Positions 1-8,700 of a DNA stretch of 32,646 nt are shown here, piece by piece (position 1 is the stretch's first letter; each line of letters begins with the position of its first letter). This DNA is from Deltaproteobacteria bacterium (GTDB taxonomy: Bacteria; Myxococcota; Polyangia; Haliangiales; Haliangiaceae). The position numbers and the translations under genes were made by a program. The notes under the pieces were generated by a model. The model was not told where the DNA came from. It searched no databases and was given only the letters and a program-made list of their open reading frames with translations. The DNA is taken from positions 1 to 32,646 of the forward strand of contig JAGSPR010000012.1 in NCBI GenBank assembly GCA_018262455.1. The letters are read 5' to 3'.

Positions 1-735
1 ACCCATGGCCTGCTGATGGACAACCGCATGTACACCAAGCTCGCGCCCAAGCTGGCGGCGCGCGGCCATCGCGTCATCACGGTCGACATGCTCGGCCACG
101 GTGCGTCCGCGCAACCTCGAGACATGACCGCGTATTCGATGCAGCAGTTCGGCCGTGACGTGATCGCGCTGCTCGATCACCTCCAGGTGCCGCAGGCCAT
201 CATCGGAGGCACCTCGCTCGGCGCCAATGTTGCGCTCGAGGCCGCGGTGGTTGCGCCTGCCCGCGTGCGCGCGCTCGTGCTCGAGATGCCGGTGCTCGAG
301 AACGCGCTGCCGGCCGCCGCCGCCGCGTTCGTGCCGCTCGCGCTGGCATTGCGGGTCAGTGGCAGGCTGATGAGCGTCCTGGCGACGGTCACGCGGCAGA
401 TCCCGCGCACGCACTACCTGGTCGACATGATGCTCGACTTCGTGCGTCGCGATCCCGCGGCGTCGCTCGCCGTGCTCGACGGGCTGATCTTCGGCCGGAT
501 CGCACCCTCGATCGAGGACCGCCGCGCGCTGACCCACCCGACGCTGGTGATCGGCCACCCCTCGGATCCGATCCACCCGTTCAGCGATGCCGATCGGATC
601 GCCCGCGAGCTCGCGCACGCCAAGCTCATCACCGCGAGCTCGATCGCGGAGTGGCGGTTTCGGCCGGGCCGCCTCGATCGCGAGCTCCTGGCATTCCTCG
701 ATGAGGCGTGGCTGCCGCAGCGGGTGGCGGCGTAG
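1..735 (+). CDS. alpha/beta hydrolase, 5' end outside window
   Basis: The reading frame is open to the first base and already encodes the THGLL oxyanion-type segment just before the first ATG (position 16), so the true start lies upstream of the window. The nucleophile elbow G-T-S-L-G is clear (about nt 205-225), and a candidate acid is the Asp in HPSDPIHPF. The C-terminal part, where the catalytic His normally sits, reads SSIAEWRFRPGRL with no His. The fold is therefore certain, but the classical triad cannot be completed from sequence. Substrate is unknown; soluble esterase/lipase-like enzymes of this kind act on ester or acyl bonds. Its 3' end overlaps the tail of the convergent acyltransferase. 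Confidence 0.85.
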   Translation, partial: THGLLMDNRMYTKLAPKLAARGHRVITVDMLGHGASAQPRDMTAYSMQQFGRDVIALLDHLQVPQAIIGGTSLGANVALEAAVVAPARVRALVLEMPVLENALPAAAAAFVPLALALRVSGRLMSVLATVTRQIPRTHYLVDMMLDFVRRDPAASLAVLDGLIFGRIAPSIEDRRALTHPTLVIGHPSDPIHPFSDADRIARELAHAKLITASSIAEWRFRPGRLDRELLAFLDEAWLPQRVAA

Positions 736-1656
736 CCCGCGCGCCGAGCAGGTACCTGCGCCCGGCCGTGAGCCGGGAAAGCTCGGTCTGCATGGCGAGC
801 TCGACCTCGTCGTAGCAGCGCGCGAGCTCGTCGGGGTCATCGCCGGCAGGAACGACACGGTGGTCTGGGTCGGGAGCGGGAGATACGGCAAGAACCCCGA
901 GGTCAGCCCCCACGGTACGGAGAGCACGATGGGCAGGACCTCGGTGCGCGCCCATGCATGGGCGTGGAGCAGGCGCGCGAGCCGATCGCCGCGTGACAGC
1001 ACGACGAACTGCTCGTGGGTGCCCGCGGTCACCACCGGCACGATCGGCACGCCCTCGCGCAGCGCGAGCTTGAGGAACCCGTGGCGGCCGCCGAGCACGA
1101 CCTTGTTGCGGTCGCGGAACGGCCGGAACGTGTCCATGTCAGAGCCCGGGTAGACGAGCACGCAGCCTCCCGCGGCGAACGCGTGGTGCGCGCTCTCGTG
1201 ACCGGCGCGCAACATCCCCAGGCGCGCCGCGTAGCGCCGCAGCGTCGGATCCTCGAACAGAAAGTCGTGGGCGAGCGCGAAGATCGCGCGGTCCGGGCCC
1301 AGGTGATCGTGGATCGCGAGCGCGATGAAGAAGCCCTCGCTCGGCAGCAGGCCTCCGCTGTGATTGCCGACCAGCAGCACCGGGCCACGCGGCGGGACGT
1401 GCTCCACCCCCAAGGTGCGGACCCGGAAGTAGTACGTGCCAAGCAGCCGCCACAGATCGCACAGCAGGGTGACGAGCTCGGGGTCCCTCGCACGCACGTC
1501 ATCCGCGGTCGCCTGGCCCGCGACCCCGACCGAGCGGCGGAGCGCGAACTTCGCGAACCGCGCGGCCAGGCGCGGCGGCGACAGCAGGACCCTGCGATCC
1601 GCGGCCGGAACCAGCCGCCGGGCACGCTCGATCCAGTCACCTATCTCGGTCCACAT
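629..1656 (-). CDS. PlsC-like acyltransferase with apparent C-terminal frameshift
   Basis: Starting at ATG 1656 the frame encodes a lysophospholipid/diacylglycerol acyltransferase-type protein. NHSGG is at residues 98-102 and YPGSDMDTFRPF at about 169-180, followed by GFLKLALREGVPIVPVV. The acceptor motif has Glu (LLPSE) where many relatives have Asp. Around nt 842-870 the family-like sequence leaves this frame and continues one base out of phase (DDPDELARCYDEVELAMQTE) to a stop at 629-631. The original frame becomes low-complexity and stays open to the window edge. This is either a real frameshift truncating only the last part or a sequencing error. A sigma54-type promoter match lies 13 nt before the start. 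The likely role is membrane-associated acyl transfer to a lipid acceptor. Confidence 0.7.
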
Positions 1657-1668
1657 GCGGGAGACGGT

Positions 1669-1684
1669 CGCAAGGATCGTGCCC
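1669..1684 (-). promoter_or_regulatory. candidate sigma54 promoter of the acyltransferase
   Basis: On the minus strand the site reads GGGCACGATCCTTGCG, close to TGGCACG-N4-TTGC. GG and GC are 12 nt apart as required. Thirteen nt separate the -12 C from ATG 1656, so the transcript would begin about 2 nt before the start codon. Confidence 0.6.
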
Positions 1685-1742
1685 CGCCTGGCGCCGGTTC
1701 GCGGTGGATGACGCGCAAGGGTTTCGCGGAATCCTTCCACGC

Positions 1743-1757
1743 GCGCACGACCTGCGT
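1743..1757. promoter_or_regulatory. candidate activator site (CGCA-N5-TGCG inverted repeat)
   Basis: GCGCA-CGACC-TGCGT is an inverted repeat with a 5-nt spacer. It lies about 66 bp upstream of the acyltransferase -24 element and about 59 bp upstream of a possible one for the CBS gene. The same pattern occurs upstream of other sigma54-type promoters in the window. Assignment to the NtrC-like regulator at 22315 is inference. Confidence 0.45.
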
Positions 1758-1808
1758 GGCGACACCGGTGCCCTCGCGCACACCGCGCAGGTCGCGACGG
1801 CACGAGTC

Positions 1809-1824
1809 TGGCAACTCGTTAGCA
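1809..1824 (+). promoter_or_regulatory. possible sigma54 promoter of the four-CBS gene
   Basis: TGGCAACTCGTTAGCA has GG and GC at the correct spacing and lies about 59 bp downstream of the inverted repeat at 1743. The predicted transcript start (about 1835) falls just inside the preferred start codon at 1827. Either this is not the promoter or translation begins at ATG 1863. Confidence 0.35.
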
Positions 1825-1826
1825 CG

Positions 1827-2615
1827 ATGCGTCATCACTTCGACGACCCGGTCACCGCGTACATGACCCACTCCCTCGAGACCGCCCAGCTCGGCACGTC
1901 GATCGATCAGATCGCGCGCGTGATGCACGAGCGCGGGATCTCCGGGGTGCCGATCGTCGATGGCGACGGCAAGCTCGCCGGGGTGGTCACCCGGACCGAC
2001 CTCATCAAGCTCGGGTTGCTCCAGGCAGGGCTGCGTCCCCACGACCGCACGATGCCGCTGCCGGCCCGGCGCGCGAGCGAGGTCATGACTCGCGAACCGT
2101 TCGAGGTGTCGTCGACGACGTCGCTGCGCCGCGCGGCGCGGATGATGATCGATCACGAGATCCACCGGGTATTCGTGACCGACGCGGGCTCGCTCGTCGG
2201 CATCCTCTGCACGATCGACCTCGCGATGGCGGTGCGCCACACGCGGATCGATACGCCGCTGTCGTCGGTGATGACCGTGCCCGTGGTGACGATCGACGTC
2301 GGGGACCCGCTCGGCTCGGCGGTCGCGCTGCTCGACCGCGCCCATCTCGCCGGGCTCATCGTGACCGAGGAGGGGCAGCCGATCGGGATGTTCAGTCAGC
2401 TCGAGGCGCTCGCGAGCCGCGACCTGCCGCGCGGAACGCCGGTCGAAGCGGTGTACAGCGCGGCGGTGATCTGCCTGCCCGAGGAGATCAAGCTCCATCG
2501 CGCGGCGGCTCATGTCGCGCAGCTCGATGTCCGGCGCGTGGTCGTGTGCAAGGCGCGCGAGGCCGTCGGGATCGTCACCGCGACTGACTTTGCGCGGATC
2601 GTCGCGCTGTCGTGA
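1827..2615 (+). CDS. four-CBS-domain protein
   Basis: This 262-residue protein consists almost only of four tandem CBS motifs: (1) AYMTHSLETAQ with GVPIVDGDGKLAGVVTRTDL, (2) EVMTREPFEV with VFVTDAGSLVGILCTIDL, (3) SVMTVPVVTI with QPIGMFSQLEAL, (4) a degenerate one ending REAVGIVTATDFARI. CBS pairs bind adenine nucleotides and usually sense energy state; no enzymatic domain is attached. ATG 1827 was chosen because upstream codons are not CBS-like, while the first strand (DPVTAYM) needs residues before ATG 1863. It is followed after 12 bp by the efflux adaptor gene, so it may be cotranscribed with and regulate that export set. Confidence 0.88.
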   Translation: MRHHFDDPVTAYMTHSLETAQLGTSIDQIARVMHERGISGVPIVDGDGKLAGVVTRTDLIKLGLLQAGLRPHDRTMPLPARRASEVMTREPFEVSSTTSLRRAARMMIDHEIHRVFVTDAGSLVGILCTIDLAMAVRHTRIDTPLSSVMTVPVVTIDVGDPLGSAVALLDRAHLAGLIVTEEGQPIGMFSQLEALASRDLPRGTPVEAVYSAAVICLPEEIKLHRAAAHVAQLDVRRVVVCKAREAVGIVTATDFARIVALS

Positions 2616-2627
2616 CGCCGAGCTGAC

Positions 2628-3845
2628 ATGACCCGAACCCACTCGCGTCGCTGGTTCATCCTCGGAGCCCTCCTGCTCCTGGGCATCGGGGTGGTCGGGT
2701 ATCGCCGGCTGCGACCGCACGACGTGACCGTCGAGCGCGTGATCCGCGGCCGCGCGGTCGAGGCAGTCTACGCGACCGGCACCGTCGAGCCGCGCGAGCG
2801 GGTGATCGTGAAGTCCCGGCTCTCCGAGCACGTCGAGGCCCTGCTCGTGCACGAGGGCGACCCGGTCACCCGCGGCCAGCTGCTGGCCCGGATCGACAAC
2901 CCGGTCCGGGGCTACGCACTCACGCAGGGCGAGACCCAGCTCGAGCGCGCGCGGCAGCAAGCGGGCAACCGATCCCCCACGTTGACCGCACTCGAGGCCC
3001 AGGCCAGGGCGCTGCGCGCGCAGCTCGAGCTCGCGCGGATCGAGCTGGCCCGCAACGTCAAGCTGGCGACCGCGGGCGCGATCCCGCAGCAGGAGCTCGA
3101 TGCGAGCCGCTACCGGGTCAGCCAGCTCGACGCGCAGGTCCAGTCGGCCGAGGCGCAGCTGCGCGCGACGCGCGTCGATCTCGTCGCGACGCGGGACCAG
3201 CTCGCGAGCCAGGTCAAGTCGCTCGCGAGCGAGGCCGACGAGGCCGCGGTGGTCTCGCCGATCGGCGGCATCGTGCTGCGCCGGGCGGTCGAGCTCGGCG
3301 AGGTGGTCACGCAGAACCAGGCGCTGTTCGAGATCGCCGACACCTCCGAGCTGCTCGTCGAGCTGCGCGTCGACGAGGCAGACATCGCGCGGATCAAGGA
3401 CGGCCCGACTGGCTCCGTGGTGGCGCTGTCGTTCTATGCGTTCCCGAACCGGGCGTTCGCCGGCAAGGTCGCCGAGATCCTGCCCGAGCCCGATCGGGTG
3501 CGGCGCGCCTACACGGTGAAGGTCCGGCTCGACGCGCCGATCCCGGGGCTGCGGGTCGGGATGACGGCAGAGGGCAACGTGATCGTCCAGCGCAAGGACG
3601 ACGCGCTGCTGCTGCCCACCGAGGCGCTCGACAGGTCGCCGGGGACGCCGGGCGACCAGGCCTGGTTTGCCGTCGATGGGCACGCGGTGCGCCGGCCCGT
3701 GACGCTCGGGATCCGGGACCTGACCTCGGTCGAGGTCATCGCCGGCGCGGCCGAGGGAGATCTGGCGATCGTCGATCCGGGCGGCCGGAAGCTGTCAGAT
3801 CACGCACGGCTCACCACGACGACCAGGAGCGCGGACGTGCCGTGA
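2628..3845 (+). CDS. MacA/HlyD-like periplasmic adaptor of an ABC exporter
   Basis: A 405-residue membrane-fusion protein. One N-terminal membrane anchor lies at about residues 9-28 (WFILGALLLLGIGVVGY). It is followed by a split biotinyl-lipoyl-like domain (VKSRLSEHVEALLVHEGDPV and VVSPIGGIVLRRAVELGEVV). Between these halves lies a long Ala/Arg/Gln-rich coiled-coil hairpin, then the beta-barrel domain (DTSELLVELRVDEADI). It would link an inner-membrane transporter to the periplasm or an outer-membrane exit. Its stop codon overlaps the permease start (GTGA), which indicates translational coupling in one operon with 3842 and 5089. The substrate cannot be read from sequence. Confidence 0.88.
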   Translation: MTRTHSRRWFILGALLLLGIGVVGYRRLRPHDVTVERVIRGRAVEAVYATGTVEPRERVIVKSRLSEHVEALLVHEGDPVTRGQLLARIDNPVRGYALTQGETQLERARQQAGNRSPTLTALEAQARALRAQLELARIELARNVKLATAGAIPQQELDASRYRVSQLDAQVQSAEAQLRATRVDLVATRDQLASQVKSLASEADEAAVVSPIGGIVLRRAVELGEVVTQNQALFEIADTSELLVELRVDEADIARIKDGPTGSVVALSFYAFPNRAFAGKVAEILPEPDRVRRAYTVKVRLDAPIPGLRVGMTAEGNVIVQRKDDALLLPTEALDRSPGTPGDQAWFAVDGHAVRRPVTLGIRDLTSVEVIAGAAEGDLAIVDPGGRKLSDHARLTTTTRSADVP

Positions 3846-5088
3846 GGGCACAGCTGTTCATCGCCGGCCGCCAGCTGTGGCACCGCAAGCTGCTCAACGG
3901 CATCGCGGTGGTCGGCGTGATGCTGGGCGTGCTCACGCTCGTGGCGATCACCGGGATCATGCGCGGGTTCCAGACCAAGTTCCTCGACACCATCCTGCAG
4001 ATCAGCCCGCACGCCGTGCTGTTCGATACGACCCTCGGCGACACGCGCCCGGTCGTCGATCAGCTGCTCGGAGGGCCGAGCGCGACGCACATCGTGCGGC
4101 AGACCAGCACGGATCGGCAGCGCCGGATCGTGCGACCGAGCGAGACGGTGCGCGCGATCGCGCGGCTCGAAGGCGTCTCGGAGGTCGCGCCGCTGGTGGT
4201 CGGTAGCGCGGTCGCCTCGGCGGGCAACAAGGAAATGCCGATCGAGCTGCGCGGCATCGATCCGACGGTCCAGGATCGCGTCACGCCGCTCCGCAGTCAC
4301 GTGGTGGCCGGCGGGTTCGACGAGCTCGCGGGCACCGTCGACGGCGCGATGATCGGCAACCAGCTCGGCGAGCTGCTCGGAGTGGGCGTCGGCGACAACG
4401 TGTCGTGCGCCTCGGCGCGCGGCGAACGCGTCGTGCTCCGCGTGGTGGCGATCTTCGAGACCGGCGTCGCCGTGCTCGACAAGGGGCGGATCTACGTGCC
4501 GACCCGGCTCGCGCAAACGATCCTCGGCCGCGGCGATGCGATCGATCGGATCGAGGTGCGCCTGCTCGACCCGGACCGGGCGCCCGAGCTGACCGCCCGG
4601 CTCGAGACCCTGTTCCACTACGATGCCGAGAGCTGGCAGGAGACCAATGCCAGCATGCTCGGCGTGTTCGATCAGCAGAACATGATCACCGGGATGATCA
4701 TCGGCGCGGTGCTGCTGGTCGGTGGGTTCGGGATCCTGTCGATCCAGATCATGATCGTGCTCGAGAAGCGCCGCGACATCGCGTTGCTCAAGAGTGTCGG
4801 CTACTCGTCACGCGATGTCCTGACGATCTTCCTCAGCGAGGGTGCGGTGATCGCGGTCCTCGGGGCCGTCCTCGGGGCCGGCGCGGGCCACCTCGTGCTG
4901 CGGATGTTGCGCGGGCTGGAGAGCGCCTCGGGGATGGGCTTCAGCCGCAAATCGACCTTCGCGATCTACGAACGGCCGAGCGTGTACCTGCTCGCGTTCG
5001 GGTTCGCGGTCGCGGTCGGCCTGCTCGCGAGCCTGGTCCCCGCGTGGCGGGCGTCCCGGGTCGAGCCCGTCGACGTGCTGAGGGGATC

Positions 5089-5092
<4 letters not shown>
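3842..5092 (+). CDS. MacB/FtsX-type ABC transporter permease
   Basis: 416 residues beginning at GTG 3842, which overlaps the adaptor stop. It has an N-terminal membrane segment (GIAVVGVMLGVLTLVAITGI), a large periplasmic domain, and a C-terminal FtsX domain of three membrane segments. The FtsX domain contains the typical VLEKRRDIALLKSVGYSSRD coupling segment and ends LVPAWRASRVEPVDVLRGS, a hallmark of the family (PA..AS...P...LR). Unlike MacB it has no fused ATPase; the ATPase is the next gene. Such systems extract or expel lipoproteins, peptides or lipids by mechanotransmission rather than classical transport. Confidence 0.92.
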
Positions 5093-5796
<704 letters not shown>

Positions 5797-5861
5797 GCGC
5801 TTGCTGGGGCGCTCTCGACGAAGAGCCGAGATCCAGCTTCAAGACGACCGAGATGACTGGA

Positions 5862-5873
5862 ATTCACGTGAAT
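5862..5873. promoter_or_regulatory. 12-bp perfect palindrome, possible regulator site
   Basis: ATTCACGTGAAT is a perfect palindrome, about 120 bp upstream of the -24 element at 5990. Its AT-rich arms stand out from the GC-rich surroundings. The position suits an enhancer-binding protein, but it does not match the CGCA-N5-TGCG pattern seen elsewhere. Confidence 0.3.
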
Positions 5874-5989
5874 GGATCGAGTCGTCGGCCGGGGTGATGA
5901 GACCTCAGATAGACGTACCGGCGACTTGATGGGTCAGGTCGCGAGTCCCCTGGGCATCTCGAAGTATCCGAAGTTGCAGGGCAAGCGAC

Positions 5990-6005
5990 TGGCACGTCGT
6001 TCGCT
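5990..6005 (+). promoter_or_regulatory. candidate sigma54 promoter of lipoprotein gene
   Basis: TGGCACGTCGTTCGCT matches the sigma54 consensus: perfect TGGCACG, then TCGCT for TTGCW, with correct 12-nt GG-GC spacing. The signal-peptide ATG at 6019 follows 14 nt after the -12 C, which predicts a leader of about 3 nt. Confidence 0.65.
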
Positions 6006-6018
6006 CAGCGAGCCATCC

Positions 6019-6771
6019 ATGAAGTTACTCGCGGCACTGCTCTTCACTCAACTCATCGCCTGTTCGATCGGTGAGTCGCCATCCAACAACGATGTCGGCG
6101 CCCAGCCCGATGCTCCGCCGATCCCGGACGCCTGCACGCCCAGGTGGCAACTGACCACGGGAGGGGCACCAGGCATCTCGGTCGCCGGCGGTGCGGTGGT
6201 CCTGGCAGTCACCAAGAACGCCTCGACGCTGACCAGCTTGACCGAGTTGGCGGGAGACTTCGAGATCAGGGTGCCGTTCGACGCGCTGACCTCGATGCTC
6301 GCCAAGGATGGGGGCGCTTCGACTTCGATCCGGCTCTGGGCACGACCGAAAAGCGCGCCGACCACCGAGGTCGCCGCGTACGTCGAGGATGCCTTCTACG
6401 ACGAGATCCAGGGCCAGGGAACGAACCTCGTGCTTCGCGAGATCCACGCCGTGGTGACCGCTGCCGGCGGAGAGGACCACTTCACTCAAGAGGCGACTGG
6501 CTCCGCTGGTGCCCTGCTGGTCAGCCGGCGCGGCGATACCCTCGTGGCCAAGACCGACGCCGGCACCGTCACGACTCAATCGACCAGCCTCGTGCCAGGG
6601 GTCGGCGGCCAAGCCATCGAGTGGGGGCTGACAGTGTCCGGGACCGAACGCAGCAATCCGGTGACCTCCTGGGGACTCGCCGGCACACTCCCTGAAGTGA
6701 CGGTCACCAACGTCGCAGGTGCCGGCGCCGCCGATGACTTCGCCTGCGACTCGATCACCAAGACCCCGTGA
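6019..6771 (+). CDS. lipoprotein of unknown function
   Basis: 250 residues. ATG 6019 was chosen because it opens a lipoprotein signal peptide (MKLLAALLFTQLIACS, lipid-attached Cys 15); the earlier in-frame codons are not signal-like. After the Cys comes a short disordered linker (ESPSNNDVGAQPDAPPIPD), then a Ser/Thr/Gly-rich, probably beta-rich domain with few charged clusters. Such linkers are common in myxobacterial surface lipoproteins. I do not recognise the domain. The segment on averted ITSKTP-type ending runs into the 17-bp repeat, whose first copy supplies the stop codon. Confidence 0.75.
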   Translation: MKLLAALLFTQLIACSIGESPSNNDVGAQPDAPPIPDACTPRWQLTTGGAPGISVAGGAVVLAVTKNASTLTSLTELAGDFEIRVPFDALTSMLAKDGGASTSIRLWARPKSAPTTEVAAYVEDAFYDEIQGQGTNLVLREIHAVVTAAGGEDHFTQEATGSAGALLVSRRGDTLVAKTDAGTVTTQSTSLVPGVGGQAIEWGLTVSGTERSNPVTSWGLAGTLPEVTVTNVAGAGAADDFACDSITKTP

Positions 6772-6857
6772 GCACCAAGACCCCGTGAGCACCAAGACCC
6801 CGTGAGCACCAAGACCCCGTGAGCACCAAGACCCCATGAGCACCAAGACCCCATGAG
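6756..6857 (+). repeat. six tandem copies of a 17-bp unit bridging two genes
   Basis: The unit CACCAAGACCCCGTGAG is repeated six times head to tail; the last two copies have ATGAG instead of GTGAG. The stop codon of the lipoprotein (6769-6771) is in copy 1 and the ATG of the next gene (6853) is in copy 6. Because 17 is not a multiple of 3, each copy shifts frame, and each carries a GTGA or ATGA stop-start overlap. Confidence 0.97.
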
Positions 6858-7296
6858 CCACGCGTTCCTTCCGGCGTCCGTGCTTGCGCTGCTGCTGCCG
6901 ACGGCCGGATGTGTGTCGGGGCGCGACGCCTTTCAGCGCGACTATGACGATGTCGCATTTGGTCTCGCCAAGGCCTGCCATGCCCGGCAATGCGAAGCGT
7001 GGCAACGCAGCGATGCCGTGATGTGGAACCTCATGCGGACGACCTGCGAGCAACCCTACGGGCGCGACAGGTACTTTGGCGATCACCATGTCTCCGATGC
7101 ACCCAGCGAGCGGTGCTACGAGTTCGATCGCGACATGGCCCGAGCCTGCCTTGCCTCGTCACGGAACGTCCTCCGCCGGGTCGATCAGCTCCCGCTCGGC
7201 GGCGTGATCGGGTGCGAGTACGAGTACGAGCACCCGGATCCCTGCCTCCAGGTGTTTCGGGCCCGCAGGACCCAGGGCTGCCCACAGGCGCTCTGA
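6853..7296 (+). CDS. small cysteine-rich lipoprotein, unknown function
   Basis: 147 residues with a lipoprotein signal peptide ending LLPTAGC (Cys about 20). The mature part has several Cys (ACHARQCEAW, TTCEQPYG, SERCYEF, ARACLAS, IGCEYEYEHPDPCLQ, GCPQAL), suggesting a disulfide-stabilised periplasmic or surface protein. The start ATG is formed by the last copy of the 17-bp tandem repeat, so translation may be coupled to the upstream lipoprotein. No known domain is recognised. Confidence 0.75.
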   Translation: MSHAFLPASVLALLLPTAGCVSGRDAFQRDYDDVAFGLAKACHARQCEAWQRSDAVMWNLMRTTCEQPYGRDRYFGDHHVSDAPSERCYEFDRDMARACLASSRNVLRRVDQLPLGGVIGCEYEYEHPDPCLQVFRARRTQGCPQAL

Positions 7297-7417
7297 GCCC
7301 GGGGCTCCGAATCTCGAACGTAAGGGTCGCTACGAATAATCGCGCTTGAATTGTTGAACGGAGGCCATCGAACTGAGGTAGGTTCGGCACCCACTGCCGG
7401 TGCAGTGACGAGGCCTC

Positions 7418-8659
7418 ATGTCCCACCGTCTCCAGTATGTGCTCGGCCTGTGCCTGGTCCTTGGCTGTTCCTCGACCACCGCGGGTGAGGGTGGGCCGGG
7501 TGACGACGGGGGAGCGGGTGACGACGGGGGCGGCAAGGGCGACGGACCTGGCGGACCCGACGGCGGCGTTCCCGCAGATCTCTGCCACCTCGATCTGCCA
7601 CCCGGCCCGGCCCGGGTGCTGCCGCCCGCGTCCGATCCGCGCTCGGCCAAGGCGATCTACGACGAGTTCTTCGGGCAGTACCTGCCGGCGAATGCGGACT
7701 TCGGCTGGGAGCTGGCCCCCTCCATCACGGTGGACTGGGTCGAGTCGCTCCATTTCCCGACCCCGCCGGCCGGGCTCGCCAACGAGACCTACCACCAGTA
7801 CTTCGACTTCAACCCGCACAACTTCGATCGCCCGGGCGCCGACGCCTACGCGAGCGACACCGACAACGCCGATCTGTTCGCCTCGACCACCGATCCGGTC
7901 GAGGTCCTTCGCGGCTACGACCCGACCGAATGGATGCCCGCGGTCGCCTCGACCTACACCCGGACCGCGACCAGCGACATCATGGCGTCGCAGTTCTGGT
8001 ATCGGGCTTCGACCCCGGGGTTTCGAGCACAGCTCGAGCGCGCGCTCGAGCTGTGTCCCGACTGCGATGACGTCTACACGCCGCTGTCGCACGACGACCT
8101 CTACAAGATCATCGAGCTCCGCTTCGTGCGCTACGGCGCGGCCGGCCCCGAGCTGTCGCGGACGTTCAAGCTGATCGGCGTCGACTCATCGGGCGCGATG
8201 GAAGCCCACGCGCTCAATGACTCGTGGCAGTACTTCGGCAAGATCGGCGGACAGACCGCCACCGCCAAGTGGCGAATGGAGCTCTCCGGCCTGCTCGCGC
8301 AGCGCTACTGGGACAGCACGAACTACATCCGGCTGATGCCGGTGCTGGTCCGGACCTCGCGCGCTGCCGCGTTGCACCAGTACTACGACGGCCGGTTCGA
8401 TCGCGAGATCGCGGCCGCGGACAGCTTCCAGCGACTGGTCTCGCCCGCGCTCGACTGCACCCGCGACTGCCACCGCGAGATCTGTCAGGCTGGTCGCAAC
8501 CTGGACGGCTACGGCTACGTCCTGCGCAACACCTGCACCTGCGGCGCGGTCAACGATCCGCTGACCGCGCTCGGTACCAGCTGGGCCGCTGGCGCCTGCG
8601 AAGCGTGGACGACCGGGGTGCACGCCAAGACTCCGTCGTCGGTGACCTGCCCGCCCTAG
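7418..8659 (+). CDS. large secreted lipoprotein, unknown function
   Basis: 413 residues. The signal peptide ends LCLVLGCSS (lipid Cys about 17), followed by a Gly/Asp-rich linker of about 35 residues (GGPGDDGGAGDDGG), typical of surface lipoproteins in myxobacteria. The mature domain is rich in aromatic residues (YHQYFDFNPHNFDRPGADAY, YWDSTNYIRLMPVL) and has clustered cysteines near the C terminus (CTRDCHREICQAG, NTCTCGAV), probably disulfide-bonded. CTRDCH is not a CxxCH haem motif. No family is recognised. It has its own 121-bp upstream region in which I find no convincing sigma54 site. Confidence 0.78.
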   Translation: MSHRLQYVLGLCLVLGCSSTTAGEGGPGDDGGAGDDGGGKGDGPGGPDGGVPADLCHLDLPPGPARVLPPASDPRSAKAIYDEFFGQYLPANADFGWELAPSITVDWVESLHFPTPPAGLANETYHQYFDFNPHNFDRPGADAYASDTDNADLFASTTDPVEVLRGYDPTEWMPAVASTYTRTATSDIMASQFWYRASTPGFRAQLERALELCPDCDDVYTPLSHDDLYKIIELRFVRYGAAGPELSRTFKLIGVDSSGAMEAHALNDSWQYFGKIGGQTATAKWRMELSGLLAQRYWDSTNYIRLMPVLVRTSRAAALHQYYDGRFDREIAAADSFQRLVSPALDCTRDCHREICQAGRNLDGYGYVLRNTCTCGAVNDPLTALGTSWAAGACEAWTTGVHAKTPSSVTCPP

Positions 8660-8700
8660 CCTCGGTCGGCTCGGGCTCGGCCTGTGGTACATGGCCACCC

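Noticed and set aside
1757..1772. Second sigma54-like site before the four-CBS gene (TGGCGACACCGGTGCC)
   Set aside because: Correct GG-GC spacing, but it overlaps the inverted repeat and has a poor -12 element; such partial matches are frequent in GC-rich DNA.
1641..3683. Minus-strand open frame of 680 codons
   Set aside because: It is antisense to the CBS and adaptor genes, rich in Arg/Asp/His with no domain; a shadow caused by GC-rich third positions.
6756..6857. Possible CRISPR array
   Set aside because: The 17-bp units are contiguous, without spacers, and there are no cas genes.
6576..7089. Minus-strand frames with repeated GSWCSRGLGAHGVLVLT peptide
   Set aside because: This is only the antisense translation of the 17-bp tandem repeat; no start signal or domain supports it.
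7340..7417. Sigma54 promoter for the lipoprotein at 7418
   Set aside because: CGGCAC and GTGCAG are present but four bases too far apart.
8667..8682. Sigma54 promoter for carbonic anhydrase
   Set aside because: CGGCTCGGGCTCGGCC has the spacing but lacks TTGC and the leading T; no inverted repeat nearby. Mentioned only in the gene entry.
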